Origin: Enterovibrio sp051650965
GTDB lineage: Bacteria > Pseudomonadota > Gammaproteobacteria > Enterobacterales > Vibrionaceae
DNA: 64,000 bases
Assembly (NCBI GenBank): GCA_051650965.1
Contig: JBOFRL010000078.1
Location: forward strand, 1-64,000
Direction: 5' to 3'
The notes beneath the pieces were generated by a model. That model was not told the DNA's origin, searched no databases, and worked only from the letters and a program-made list of their open reading frames with translations. Made by a program: the position numbers and the translations under genes. Positions within the stretch are counted from its first letter, which is position 1, and every line of letters starts with the position of its first letter. Shown one piece after another: positions 18,148 through 26,674 of the stretch.

Positions 18148-20037
18148 TTAGTGCGTCAGCAGCTGATTAACCGCCGATAAAAACTGCGATGGATCCTCAA
18201 GTGAACCGCGCTCAGCCAGCATCGCTTGGCCAAACAATAGCTCAACCCAGCGCCCAAACACGATTTCATCGGCCTCGTCAGCCATTTGCTTCACCAAAGC
18301 GTGCTCTGGATTGATTTCAAAAATGTACTTCACTTCCGGCGCTTGCTGTCCAGCTGCTGCGAGCAGTTTTGCCATTTGTGTGCCCATATCATGTTGATCG
18401 GTCACAACAATTGCGGGAGTGTTGGACAACTTAAACGTCGTGCGCACCTCTTTGACGCGCTCGCCAAGGTAAGCCTTGGTACGCTCAACCACGCTCGCAA
18501 ACTCTTTTTGCGTCTCTTCGCGCTTCTCTTTGTCCTCTTCTTGCTCAAATTGGCCAAGATCAAGATCCGCTTTGGTGATTGACTGGAATTTTTTACCTTC
18601 AAATTCATAAAGATAATTCATCATCCACTCGTCAATGCGATCATGCATGAGCAATACTTCAAGCCCCTTAGCACGGAATTGCTCAAGGTGCGGACTGTGT
18701 TTTGCTGCTTGATAGCTGTCAGCGGTGAGATAATAGATCTTATCTTGGCCTTCTTTCATGCGGCCAATGTAGTCAGCCAGCGAGACTTTTTGCTCGCTAC
18801 TGTCTTGATCTGTCGAGCAAAAACGCAGCAGACTGGCAATAGTGTCTTTGTTGGCAAAATCTTCCGCCGGCCCTTCTTTTAACACCAGACCAAACTCTTT
18901 CCAAAATGCAGCGTATTTCTCGCTCTCTTTGCTGGCCATTTTTTCCAACATGCTCAGCACGCGCTTTGCACAGGCGCTGCGCAATGTGTGCGTGATCTTG
19001 TTGTCCTGCAAAATTTCGCGCGAAACGTTGAGTGGCAGATCATTTGAGTCAATCAGGCCGCGTACAAAACGCAGGTAGCTTGGCATAAATTGCGACGCGT
19101 CATCCATGATGAATACGCGCTGCACATACAGCTTAAGCCCTTGTTTATGCTCACGATTAAACATGTCCCACGGCGCTTTAGCCGGAATATACAGCAAACT
19201 TGTGTAATCATTTTTGCCTTCAACGCGGTTATGGCTCCACACTAACGGATCGCCATAATCGTTGCTGATATGCTTATAAAATTCTTTGTACTCTTCGTCA
19301 GAAATATCATTTTTCGAGCAAGTCCAAAGCGCCTTGGCTTTGTTCACTTTTTCCCACTCGCCTTCTTGCGTTGTTTCACCTTCATCGTTCTCTTTGAAGG
19401 CGAACATCTCTACGTTGATGCCGATGTGATCAGAATATTTGCCGATAACGCTGCGCACGCGCCAGTCGTCCAAAAACTCTTTCTCTTCTTCACGAAGATG
19501 CAGCGTGATGGAGGTGCCGCGGCTCTCTTTTTCAATTTGCTCAAGCGTGTATTCACCCTCGCCGCTCGACTGCCAGCGCACGGCGTCCGCCTTGTCAGCG
19601 CCCGCAGCGCGCGTTTCGACCGTCACCTTGTCAGCGACAATGAATGCAGAGTAAAAGCCTACGCCGAACTGACCGATAAGCTGGCTGTCTTTGGTTTGAT
19701 CATCAGAAAGCTGCTTAAAAAAGTCAGCTGTGCCTGACTTGGCGATAGTGCCAAGGTTATCAATTACTTCTTGGCGCGACATGCCGATGCCGTTGTCGTC
19801 GATGGTGAGCGTGCCCGCTTCTTTATTGATGCTAATTCGTACGCGCAGCTCGCCGTCATTTTCATATAACGCACTGTTTGATAAAGCTTTAAAGCGTAGC
19901 TTATCAGCCGCATCCGATGCGTTTGAGATAAGTTCGCGTAAAAAAATCTCTTTGTTGGAATACAAAGAGTGGATCATTAAATGTAATAGTTTGGCGGTGT
20001 CTGATCCAAAGTTATGTTTTTCTAACGTTTTTTCCAT
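18148..20037 (-). CDS. htpG: Molecular chaperone HtpG (Hsp90)
   Basis: This cytosolic Hsp90-family ATPase chaperone has 629 residues (E. coli 624). The N-terminal GHKL ATP site shows NASDAADKLR, DDNGIGM and GQFGVGFYSAF; the middle domain has the RGVIDS-like RGLIDSNDLPLNVSRE motif with the catalytic arginine region; the C-terminal dimerisation domain ends the protein. AAGGTAAT precedes the ATG. A sigma-32-type promoter lies about 80-105 bases upstream of the start, consistent with heat-shock induction. It stands alone between two terminator/promoter boundaries. Confidence 0.97.
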   Translation of the reverse strand: MEKTLEKHNFGSDTAKLLHLMIHSLYSNKEIFLRELISNASDAADKLRFKALSNSALYENDGELRVRISINKEAGTLTIDDNGIGMSRQEVIDNLGTIAKSGTADFFKQLSDDQTKDSQLIGQFGVGFYSAFIVADKVTVETRAAGADKADAVRWQSSGEGEYTLEQIEKESRGTSITLHLREEEKEFLDDWRVRSVIGKYSDHIGINVEMFAFKENDEGETTQEGEWEKVNKAKALWTCSKNDISDEEYKEFYKHISNDYGDPLVWSHNRVEGKNDYTSLLYIPAKAPWDMFNREHKQGLKLYVQRVFIMDDASQFMPSYLRFVRGLIDSNDLPLNVSREILQDNKITHTLRSACAKRVLSMLEKMASKESEKYAAFWKEFGLVLKEGPAEDFANKDTIASLLRFCSTDQDSSEQKVSLADYIGRMKEGQDKIYYLTADSYQAAKHSPHLEQFRAKGLEVLLMHDRIDEWMMNYLYEFEGKKFQSITKADLDLGQFEQEEDKEKREETQKEFASVVERTKAYLGERVKEVRTTFKLSNTPAIVVTDQHDMGTQMAKLLAAAGQQAPEVKYIFEINPEHALVKQMADEADEIVFGRWVELLFGQAMLAERGSLEDPSQFLSAVNQLLTH

Positions 20038-20115
20038 TTTTGATTACCTTGATAAACTTTGTTTAACAATCCGTTTAAATGTGCAGCTTGCGGCAAAAAT
20101 AAACATTGTTAATAC

Positions 20116-20142
20116 AATATGGGCAGCGCGCCGCTTTTCAAG
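20116..20142 (-). promoter_or_regulatory. Sigma-32 (heat-shock) promoter of htpG
   Basis: On the minus strand CTTGAAA (20142-20136) and CCCATATT (20123-20116) are separated by 12 bases. This matches the RpoH consensus (CTTGAAA, N11-16, CCCCATNT) almost fully and is oriented toward htpG. It lies just beyond the tdk stop codon. Confidence 0.82.
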
Positions 20143-20161
20143 TGTTGCGGCAAAATCTCAG

Positions 20162-20740
20162 CTATTTACCCAGTGCATTTTTGTGATGGAAGCGGCAAAC
20201 CGACTCGTAGCGGTCATTGCCGCCGATCTCAACTTGTGCGCCATCGACGATCGCGCGCCCATTTTGGTCAGTTCGGATCACCATGTTGGCCTTGCGTCCA
20301 CAGTGGCAAACGGTTTTTAGCTCGATCAGTTTATCGGCCCACGCTAAAAGGTATTGCGCGCCGCTAAAAAGCTCGCCGCGAAAATCAGTGCGAAGCCCGT
20401 AGCACAAAACAGGAATATCCATTTTATCAACCACTTCTGTTAGCTGATACACCTGCTCTTTAGACAAAAACTGGCACTCATCGACCAGTACACAGTCGAC
20501 TTTCTTGGCTTGATTTTTTTCGTGGATCAACGCGTATAACTCACTATTTTGCTGATAAAGCTGAGCATCGGCCTGCAGCCCAATGCGCGAGCTCACTTTG
20601 CCCACCGCGTAACGGTCATCAATCGCCGCAGTTAAAATGAGCGGATTCATGCCACGTTCTTGATAGTTAAAAGCAGATTGAAGCAAAGTCGTTGATTTTC
20701 CAGCATTCATTGCTGAGTAATAAAAATAAAGTTGCGCCAC
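20162..20740 (-). CDS. tdk: Thymidine kinase
   Basis: This enzyme phosphorylates thymidine in pyrimidine salvage. The 192 residues show the type II TK fold: P-loop AMNAGKSTTLL near residue 11, Walker B-like VDECQFL, the lasso/zinc site cysteines (CHCGRK and a later Cys), and a C-terminal substrate loop. The start is GTG at 20740, with GGAGAAACCC immediately upstream and a product beginning MAQLYFYYSAMNAGKS as in E. coli. The protein is slightly shorter at the C-terminus than E. coli Tdk (205). It is divergent from acfC, with 69 bases between starts. In E. coli tdk is next to hns, which is 3 kb away here. Confidence 0.95.
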   Translation of the reverse strand: MAQLYFYYSAMNAGKSTTLLQSAFNYQERGMNPLILTAAIDDRYAVGKVSSRIGLQADAQLYQQNSELYALIHEKNQAKKVDCVLVDECQFLSKEQVYQLTEVVDKMDIPVLCYGLRTDFRGELFSGAQYLLAWADKLIELKTVCHCGRKANMVIRTDQNGRAIVDGAQVEIGGNDRYESVCRFHHKNALGK

Positions 20741-20809
20741 AGGGTTTCTCCTAACAATTTATCCCGTATTATACCTTGGCTACTGACGACATTACCAAGG
20801 AGAATACTT

Positions 20810-21583
20810 ATGCACTCATTGAAATACATCGTTTGTACATTGTTGTTATCTCTACCTTTATCTCTATCTGCAGCACAGTCAGTCAATCTTTACGGCCCAG
20901 GCGGCCCACATGTTGCCCTGCAAAAAGTGGGTGAAGATTTTCACGCGCAAACCGGCATTAAGGTGAATGTCACTTTTGGCCCGCAGGCGAGCTGGAATGA
21001 AAAAGCCAAGCACAATGCTGACATTTTGTTTGGCACCTCAGAGCAGTCGGCGCTCGCCATCATTGCCGATCACAGCGCGCAGTTTGATGCCGCGAAAATT
21101 ATGCCGATTTATTTGCGTCCCGCGATCATCTTGGTCAAAAAAGGTAATCCTAAAAAAATCAAAGGATTAATGGATTTAACCCGTCCGGGGATTGGCATTG
21201 TGGTCCCTGAAGGCTCAGGAAAAAGCAACACTTCCGGCACCGGCGTTTGGGAAGATATGATCGGACGCAGCGGCAATATTGAGCAGATCGCGAAATTTAG
21301 AAAGAATATTGTTTCGTTTACCCCAAACAGTGGGTCGGCGCGCAAAGCGTTTTTAGAAAATCCGCAGGTTGACGCGTGGATCACTTGGCTTGACTGGGCG
21401 AAAACCAACCCTGATTTTGGTGACGTTGTCGCGATTGAAAAAGAGCTGGTGATCTACCGCGATATCAATGTGGCGCTCAAGAAAATGCCGAGCAAGCAGA
21501 GCGTGCAATTTGCTAATTATTTAACTAGCGATAAAGCAAAAACCATTTTTGCTCAATACGGTTTCACCCAAACTGCGCGTTAA
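20810..21583 (+). CDS. acfC: AcfC-like periplasmic substrate-binding protein
   Basis: This 257-residue protein has a cleavable signal peptide (about 1-22, ending SLSAA) and a type 2 periplasmic-binding-protein fold of the ModA/sulfate-binding kind. It resembles the accessory colonization factor AcfC family (VNLYGPGGPH, GKSNTSGTGVWEDMIG, NPQVDAWITWLDWAK). A serine/threonine-rich oxyanion-type loop is evident around GSGKSNTSGTG. The start at 20810 is selected by AAGGAG and the signal peptide. No ABC permease or ATPase genes are adjacent, so the ligand and partner are unknown. Family assignment is firm; function is not. Confidence 0.85.
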   Translation: MHSLKYIVCTLLLSLPLSLSAAQSVNLYGPGGPHVALQKVGEDFHAQTGIKVNVTFGPQASWNEKAKHNADILFGTSEQSALAIIADHSAQFDAAKIMPIYLRPAIILVKKGNPKKIKGLMDLTRPGIGIVVPEGSGKSNTSGTGVWEDMIGRSGNIEQIAKFRKNIVSFTPNSGSARKAFLENPQVDAWITWLDWAKTNPDFGDVVAIEKELVIYRDINVALKKMPSKQSVQFANYLTSDKAKTIFAQYGFTQTAR

Positions 21584-21610
21584 GTTCCCTCTTTGATTGC
21601 ACTAATAAAA

Positions 21611-21638
21611 AAGCGAATGAAACCATTCGCTTTTTTTG
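21611..21638. terminator. Bidirectional terminator between acfC and the NhaC-family gene
   Basis: AAGCGAATG and CATTCGCTT form a 9-bp stem, flanked by A-run left and TTTTTTT right, between convergent genes. Confidence 0.88.
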
Positions 21639-21658
21639 TTTTATCTAATTTTTTGCAG

Positions 21659-23260
21659 CTAACTTACATACGAGTGCACGCTATTCTTTTTTTCCGCAGA
21701 GCCACTCAAGTAACGTAGCCATACGCACAAGCCCGCAAAAACCAGCGCACCACAGCCTAGCGACAGTAAAACAGAGTTAGAAAACCCGAGCACAATGAAG
21801 CTGACCATGGAGACCGAGGCGCCCATCAAAGCGTAAGGCAGCTGGCTAGTGACGTGCTCGATATGGTCGCAGCGCGCGCCAGTTGATGACAAAATCGTGG
21901 TGTCTGATATCGGCGAGCAGTGATCGCCAAACACGGAGCCTGCCAGCACAGCGGCAAGCATCGGCAGCAGCAGCATTGGCTCTGACGCCATCGCCAAATC
22001 GCCGCCAATTGGCAACATAATGCCAAACGTGCCCCATGAAGTTCCGGTTGAAAAGGCCATCAAACCTGAAAGCAAAAATAACAATACCGGTAATAATTGC
22101 GGGGCAAAAGAGCCTGAAACAAACGACGACAAATACTTTCCTGTTTGCATATCGCCAATCACTTTACCGATTGACCACGCGAAAAATAAAATTAATATCG
22201 CGCCAAACATTGAATTTGCGCCTTTTAAACTTACTTTTGCAATGACTTTTACCGGCAATTTTTGCAGAAAAACAATCGCTAAAACGACAAGCAAGCAAGT
22301 TACGCTGCCAAACAACAATGACAAGCCCACATCCGTATTTTCAAATGCGCCTAACAGCGAAAATACTTTATTATCATCAACTAATTTAGCGGCGCCAGTA
22401 TAAATCATGGCAGAAATCGTGTTCACAATAAGGACAATTATCGGCAAAACCAAATAACGCACTTTGCCATTCGCGGTGGTCGTCATTTCCAATTCATTTT
22501 CAGTTTGATGCGCTAGCGCCATTTGCTGATCGCGCGCCGCCAAATTGGGCTGAGCCATTTCGAGTTGGCGCATCGGACCAATATTTAAATTAAAGTAAGC
22601 GACTGCAAATACTAAAAGAAGGGCGAAAATCGCGTAAAAATTCATTGGTATCATCGTGATGAATGCACCAATTGCAGAATATTGTGTAACATTATGGACA
22701 AGTAAAATTCCGCCGATGACGGTAATAATATAAGCACCCCAACTCGAGATCGGCGTAATTACGCACATTGGCGCTGCCGTAGAGTCCAGAATATAAGCGA
22801 GTTTCGCGCGCGAGGTGCCAAATCTGTCGGTAACTGGACGGCTGATCGCGCCGACCGCTAAGCTATTAAAATAGTCGTCGACGAAAATAAAAATTCCTAA
22901 ACCGACCGCGAGCAAATTTGCGCCGCGCTTATTTTTGACCTTTTCTTGCGCCCACAAGGCAAATGCGCGCGCGCCGCCAGAAAGCGTCATTAACGCGGTG
23001 ATGATGCCTAGCAGCACGAGAAACGCCACAATGCTCATGTTCCAGCTATTAATCGCGCCATCGTCGATGACGAGACCTTTAAATAGCGAGCCTACGTATA
23101 ACGCACTATTTTGCAATGAAAAATCATTTAATAATAATGCGCCAGAAACAATGCCCACTCCCAGCGACAGTAATACTTTTCGCGTAATAAGCGCAAGGCT
23201 AAGGGCGAGCAACGGCGGAACTATCGACCAGAGCGAATGAGAAAAATCAGCTAATGTCAT
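21659..23260 (-). CDS. NhaC-family transporter under lysine riboswitch (predicted lysine transporter)
   Basis: This 533-residue polytopic membrane protein has about 11-12 hydrophobic segments and belongs to the NhaC Na+/H+ antiporter family (FVDDYFNSLAVGAISRP, FGDHCSPISDTTILSSTGA). By sequence alone it would be called a Na+/H+ antiporter. However its leader is a lysine riboswitch, and NhaC-family members controlled by that riboswitch are the proposed lysine transporters called LysW in the comparative-genomics literature. I therefore predict lysine import. Start ATG at 23260 follows AAAGAGATC, which is part of a hairpin that can hide it. Monocistronic, convergent with acfC. Confidence 0.85.
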   Translation of the reverse strand: MTLADFSHSLWSIVPPLLALSLALITRKVLLSLGVGIVSGALLLNDFSLQNSALYVGSLFKGLVIDDGAINSWNMSIVAFLVLLGIITALMTLSGGARAFALWAQEKVKNKRGANLLAVGLGIFIFVDDYFNSLAVGAISRPVTDRFGTSRAKLAYILDSTAAPMCVITPISSWGAYIITVIGGILLVHNVTQYSAIGAFITMIPMNFYAIFALLLVFAVAYFNLNIGPMRQLEMAQPNLAARDQQMALAHQTENELEMTTTANGKVRYLVLPIIVLIVNTISAMIYTGAAKLVDDNKVFSLLGAFENTDVGLSLLFGSVTCLLVVLAIVFLQKLPVKVIAKVSLKGANSMFGAILILFFAWSIGKVIGDMQTGKYLSSFVSGSFAPQLLPVLLFLLSGLMAFSTGTSWGTFGIMLPIGGDLAMASEPMLLLPMLAAVLAGSVFGDHCSPISDTTILSSTGARCDHIEHVTSQLPYALMGASVSMVSFIVLGFSNSVLLSLGCGALVFAGLCVWLRYLSGSAEKKNSVHSYVS

Positions 23261-23291
23261 GATCTCTTTACCAATATGTTGGTGGAAGATC
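23261..23291 (-). promoter_or_regulatory. Ribosome-site sequestering hairpin (riboswitch expression platform)
   Basis: On the minus strand GATCT...ACCAA-CATA-TTGGT...AGATC forms a two-part stem that contains the AAAGAGAT ribosome site and ends at the start codon. Just upstream CAGTAG (23296-23291) can alternatively pair with CTACTG (23350-23345) in the 3' strand of riboswitch helix P1. This suggests translational control, with no obvious poly-T terminator. Confidence 0.6.
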
Positions 23292-23342
23292 TACTGCAGA
23301 ATATTGATATGGCAAATCGCCAATAAAAATAAGATGAAGATC

Positions 23343-23488
23343 TACAGTAGCGCTCCATAGTGAAAAACTATGGCAGTGTTATCTTTGTTAAAGATAACCC
23401 CAGCAAGAAGCACTGATAAGCTTGACTTGCTTCGGCGTCATTCCCTTTTACTTATCGTCATCGGCATCACCCTCGAATAAGTTACTAA
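23343..23488 (-). promoter_or_regulatory. Lysine riboswitch (L box) aptamer
   Basis: The leader read on the minus strand carries the conserved lysine-aptamer blocks in order: GAGGGTGATG, AAGTA, GACGCCGAAG, TGCTGGGGTTATC, the paired GATAACACTGCCA, and TATGGAGCGCTACT closing helix P1 against the 5' AGTAAC. Hairpins GGTTATC/GATAACA and CATAG/CTATG are evident. It lies 80-230 bases upstream of the NhaC-family gene start in the same orientation. Boundaries are approximate. Confidence 0.88.
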
Positions 23489-23831
23489 TGAATAACGCGC
23501 CTCTACTTTTTACAGTTAACTCTTTTATTCTATGAAACAAAACCAAAGTTGCAATCATTTTTTTCTAAAATCTGCCATGAAAAAGTGTTCATGGACTGCG
23601 CATTCATTCTGCTAATAAAAACTAATTAACTTAATTCGTTACAATTTTTGCAAAAGATCATTTATTCTTGGACGTGACCTATTAATAAATTTTATCTTCT
23701 AAAGTTTGTAACCTTTATAATCACTTTATTAAAAAAATAGAGTAAAATGCTATTTTATATATTGCCAACAATTAATTATATTTGCTATTCTGCGCAACGA
23801 GAATTAATTCAAATTCTGAAAGGGTCCTAAT
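23489..23831. promoter_or_regulatory. AT-rich divergent region upstream of hns and the lysine-riboswitch gene
   Basis: This region has no gene. It is clearly more AT-rich than its surroundings and contains many A/T tracts, compatible with H-NS autoregulation of hns and with the promoter of the riboswitch transcript. No single promoter hexamer pair stood out enough to annotate. Confidence 0.4.
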
Positions 23832-24233
23832 ATGTCTGATACACTTAAAGTGTTATTAAATATTCGAAGTCTGCGCGCTCTTGCTCGTGAACTTACTTTA
23901 GAGCAGTTGCTTGATGCTAAAGAAAAATTCCTTACTGTTGTTGCTGAGCGCGAAATGCAAGATGCACAACAAATTGCGGAAGAAAAAGAACGTTTAGAAA
24001 AATTAGAAAAATATCGCTCAATGCTAATTAACGATGGCATTGATCCAGAAGAGCTGATGGCGAGCCTAAATATTACTGCAAAGCCTAAATCAAAGCGCGC
24101 TTCTCGCCCTGCGAAATATAAATATATCGACGAAGATGGCTCAGAAAAAACGTGGACAGGCCAAGGCCGTACGCCAAAAGTTATTCGTGAAGCGATAGAG
24201 AACAAAGGCAAATTAGAAGATTTTTTAATATAA
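23832..24233 (+). CDS. hns: H-NS family nucleoid-associated protein
   Basis: This 133-residue protein fits the H-NS size (137 in E. coli). The N-terminal half (about 1-85) is a helical/coiled-coil oligomerisation region (LKVLLNIRSLRALARELTL). A basic linker (PKSKRASRPAKY) leads into the C-terminal DNA-binding domain with the minor-groove motif TWTGQGRTPKVI near 107-118 (E. coli has TWTGQGRTP). AAAGGGTCC precedes the ATG. Silences AT-rich DNA and probably represses itself. It could be the H-NS or StpA-like paralogue; position near tdk supports hns. Confidence 0.93.
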   Translation: MSDTLKVLLNIRSLRALARELTLEQLLDAKEKFLTVVAEREMQDAQQIAEEKERLEKLEKYRSMLINDGIDPEELMASLNITAKPKSKRASRPAKYKYIDEDGSEKTWTGQGRTPKVIREAIENKGKLEDFLI

Positions 24234-24241
24234 TTTGCTAA

Positions 24242-24270
24242 TAAAAAACGGGTTTATCACCCGTTTTTTA
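24242..24270 (+). terminator. Rho-independent terminator after hns
   Basis: AAAAACGGGT and ACCCGTTTTTT form a stem with a 5-base loop and trailing T-run; the left A-run makes it potentially bidirectional. Confidence 0.88.
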
Positions 24271-24353
24271 TTGATTTGTGTAAATTAAGTGTCTGCGCCT
24301 TTTTAGCTTTTAGCAGCGAATAACACTCAACTCACAACGATGATCCCTGCATT

Positions 24354-25334
24354 TTACTTAATAGCGTCGGCAAGCTTGCTCACCGCCAATCCAAAGTAAT
24401 GCGAACGATTCCAACGCATTAGCGCCTGATAGTTACCGTAGACTAAGTAACTACGTCCTTTATTATCATCAGGACTTATCAGCCACGCTTTAATATCTAC
24501 GTTAGGCAATGCGCCATTTTCAGCTGTACGCACACCAAGAGTCTGCCACTGCGTGAGCGGCTTACCGCGATCGCTGCTAATCCCAATTAGCTGCGGCTCA
24601 ATACCTTTTGGGATCGTAACTTGACGTCCCCAAGTGTAACTGTCATCCCAGCCTGATTTTTTCAAATAATTGGCTGCAGAAGCAAATACATCGGCGCGAT
24701 TTTGCCAAATGTCTTTTTTACCGTCACCGTCACCGTCTGCAGCAAAGGTCAAAAATGAGCTTGGCATAAATTGACACTGCCCCATCGCGCCAGCCCACGA
24801 GCCTTTCAGCTGCTGCGGTGCAATGTGCCCTTGCTGTAAGATCTGCAAAGCAGAAAAGACCTCTTTGCGGAAAAATGCTTCGCGACGTCCGTCAAAAGCA
24901 AGCGTGGTTAATGCTTCGATAACATTAAAATTGCCGGTGAATTGACCAAAATTACTCTCAATTCCCCATAGCGCCACAATAAAGCGCGGCTGCACGCCAA
25001 ACTCTTGGCCGATTTTTTCAAGCAAGACTTTGTTTTCGTTGTACAAATTTTTTGCTTTGGTGATTTTCCACTGCGGCAAGGCGCGTGTTAAATATTCATC
25101 GAGCAGCAATTTTTTTTCAGGCTGATTTTTATCGGCTTGAACTGCACGCTCACGATATTTGATCCCAAAAAAAACCTCTTCAACCAAGCTGGCTGTAAAA
25201 CCTTGATCTAGCGCCTCTTTCTTTAAGCCAGAGACGTAACTTGCAAAATCTTTTACCTCAGTTTGCTCAGCAAAACTTGGCGGCGAGAGTACTAAAGCAA
25301 GTCCGACTAGCAGCCCTATTTTGTTCTTGTGCAT
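24354..25334 (-). CDS. mltB: Lytic murein transglycosylase (MltB family)
   Basis: This enzyme cleaves peptidoglycan glycan strands with 1,6-anhydro product formation. The 326-residue form starting MHKNKIGLLVGLAL has a signal peptide (cleavage near PSFA-EQ) and no lipobox, so it is probably soluble periplasmic or SltB-like rather than a true MltB lipoprotein. The catalytic glutamate is E126 in ALWGIESNFG; GAMGQCQFMPSSF and the C-terminal YLVYGNYQALMRWNRS are family motifs. The start at 25334 has GGGGA upstream; a start at 25358 would overlap ycgL. It follows ycgL by 17 bases. Confidence 0.9.
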   Translation of the reverse strand: MHKNKIGLLVGLALVLSPPSFAEQTEVKDFASYVSGLKKEALDQGFTASLVEEVFFGIKYRERAVQADKNQPEKKLLLDEYLTRALPQWKITKAKNLYNENKVLLEKIGQEFGVQPRFIVALWGIESNFGQFTGNFNVIEALTTLAFDGRREAFFRKEVFSALQILQQGHIAPQQLKGSWAGAMGQCQFMPSSFLTFAADGDGDGKKDIWQNRADVFASAANYLKKSGWDDSYTWGRQVTIPKGIEPQLIGISSDRGKPLTQWQTLGVRTAENGALPNVDIKAWLISPDDNKGRSYLVYGNYQALMRWNRSHYFGLAVSKLADAIK

Positions 25335-25351
25335 GATATTCCCCAAACTAA

Positions 25352-25630
25352 CTACCATAACTTATTGTTTTTACTTGATATGGTTTCAAGAGCCGCATTA
25401 ATTGGCGGTGGCATCTGCAGATAAAAACCCGGATCTTGGAGCGCTTCTTTTACCTTATTAATATCAGCCATGGCCAATTTACTGCGCTTTGCCAAATCAA
25501 TCATCATAACAAAAACAGGGGGGCCGAACTGTTGCGCTAACGCCGCTGGGAGCAGCTCAAAAGCGTCTTTTTTGGGCAAATAAAGATACATATCGGCTTT
25601 TTTATGGCTTTTATAAATCGCGCACCACAC
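25352..25630 (-). CDS. ycgL: YcgL family protein
   Basis: This 92-residue protein is the YcgL family (E. coli YcgL 108 aa), of unknown biochemical role. Conserved parts are AIYKSHKKADMYLYL, DINKVKEALQDPGFYLQMPPP. The start is GTG at 25630 with GGGGA eight bases upstream. It is cotranscribed with mltB and divergent from minC; ycgL neighbours min genes or rnd in several gammaproteobacteria. Confidence 0.88.
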   Translation of the reverse strand: MWCAIYKSHKKADMYLYLPKKDAFELLPAALAQQFGPPVFVMMIDLAKRSKLAMADINKVKEALQDPGFYLQMPPPINAALETISSKNNKLW

Positions 25631-25980
25631 TTATGCATTCCCCATGATTTTTATCTTGCGCCTCTCAAAATTGAAATCCATTTCATCAAATAATCAACCT
25701 ATTGATACAATTGTGATTATACGCATTTCAAGCTTGCTGCAAACAGGTTGTAAATATATCATACATGGCCGGCTATGATAATGGATATATAGCACGAATT
25801 ATTTTCTATGATGGCATATTAATTCAACCAATAAATAGCCTTTGTTCGGTCAATGCCAAAGGCTAACACTTAAGTTGAAATACGTGGCATGGAAACCCAA
25901 AGAACATCAAAAAATTAATTGACTTAAACGTATTATCTTTTGTCACATAATTTCAGATTTGCGTATTACGGATCACTCTC
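25631..25980. promoter_or_regulatory. AT-rich intergenic region between ycgL and minC
   Basis: This 350-base gap between divergent genes contains no convincing ORF. It is AT-rich with scattered short inverted repeats (for example around 25770-25800). A TTGACT at about 25920 has no well-spaced -10 partner, so the promoters of ycgL and minCDE are not resolved. Confidence 0.35.
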
Positions 25981-26643
25981 ATGCACATGACAAAAAGCGC
26001 CGAACTAAAGGGAAGTACTTTTACTTTTTCTGTCTTGCAGCTGTTTAACGACGATTTTGAGCAAACGCTTAGGATGCTTGAAAAAAAAATAGAACAAGCG
26101 CCGTCTTTTTTCATTGGCGCTCCTTTAGTGCTTGATATTTCACGTTTAGACAAGCTGCCTGATCTTGCGGATCTTAAAAATAAAATTAATGCCACAGGCG
26201 TGCTAGTTGTAGGACTGACTGGGTGTCGCGACGATGAGTGGAGGGAAGCGGCTAAAGAGGCAGGCGTTGCGCTTGTTAATCTTGCCACACCAGCTAAACA
26301 AGCTCAGCAGCTGGCAGCACCAAGTAAAATTGTTGTCACGCCCATTCGCTCTGGACAACAAATTTATGCAAAAAACAGGGATTTAGTTGTACTAAATCAT
26401 GTCAGCGCAGGGGCAGAAATTATCGCGGATGGCAATATTCACATTTACGGTTCACTGCGCGGTCGTGCAATCGCGGGCGCAAGCGGACACAAAGAAGCAC
26501 ATATTTTTTGTCAAAATTTACAACCGGAATTGATTTCTATTGCTGGCACTTACTGGCTTAATGAAACAATCCCACAAAATTTTTTAGGCAGTTCGGTAAA
26601 AGTATCACTCTGTGATGGCTCTTTGCTTATCGAACCAATTTAG
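25981..26643 (+). CDS. minC: Septum site-determining protein MinC
   Basis: This division inhibitor blocks FtsZ polymer assembly away from midcell. The 220 residues contain the N-terminal MinC_N domain (about 1-110, ELKGSTFTFSVLQL) and the C-terminal beta-helix domain that binds MinD and FtsZ (RSGQQIYAKNRDLVVLNHVSAGAEI, GSLRGRAIAGASG). The ribosome site is weak. It is the first gene of minCDE with 31 bases to minD. Confidence 0.95.
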   Translation: MHMTKSAELKGSTFTFSVLQLFNDDFEQTLRMLEKKIEQAPSFFIGAPLVLDISRLDKLPDLADLKNKINATGVLVVGLTGCRDDEWREAAKEAGVALVNLATPAKQAQQLAAPSKIVVTPIRSGQQIYAKNRDLVVLNHVSAGAEIIADGNIHIYGSLRGRAIAGASGHKEAHIFCQNLQPELISIAGTYWLNETIPQNFLGSSVKVSLCDGSLLIEPI

Positions 26644-26674
26644 TACTTTATTCTTATATTTCAAAAGGTGAGGG

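Noticed and set aside
19730..20320. 196-codon plus-strand ORF across the htpG/tdk boundary
   Set aside because: Overlaps the htpG start, the sigma-32 promoter and the tdk 3' end; no homology recognised.
25919..25955. TTGACT...CATAAT as a minC promoter
   Set aside because: Spacing of about 21 bases is too long for sigma-70.
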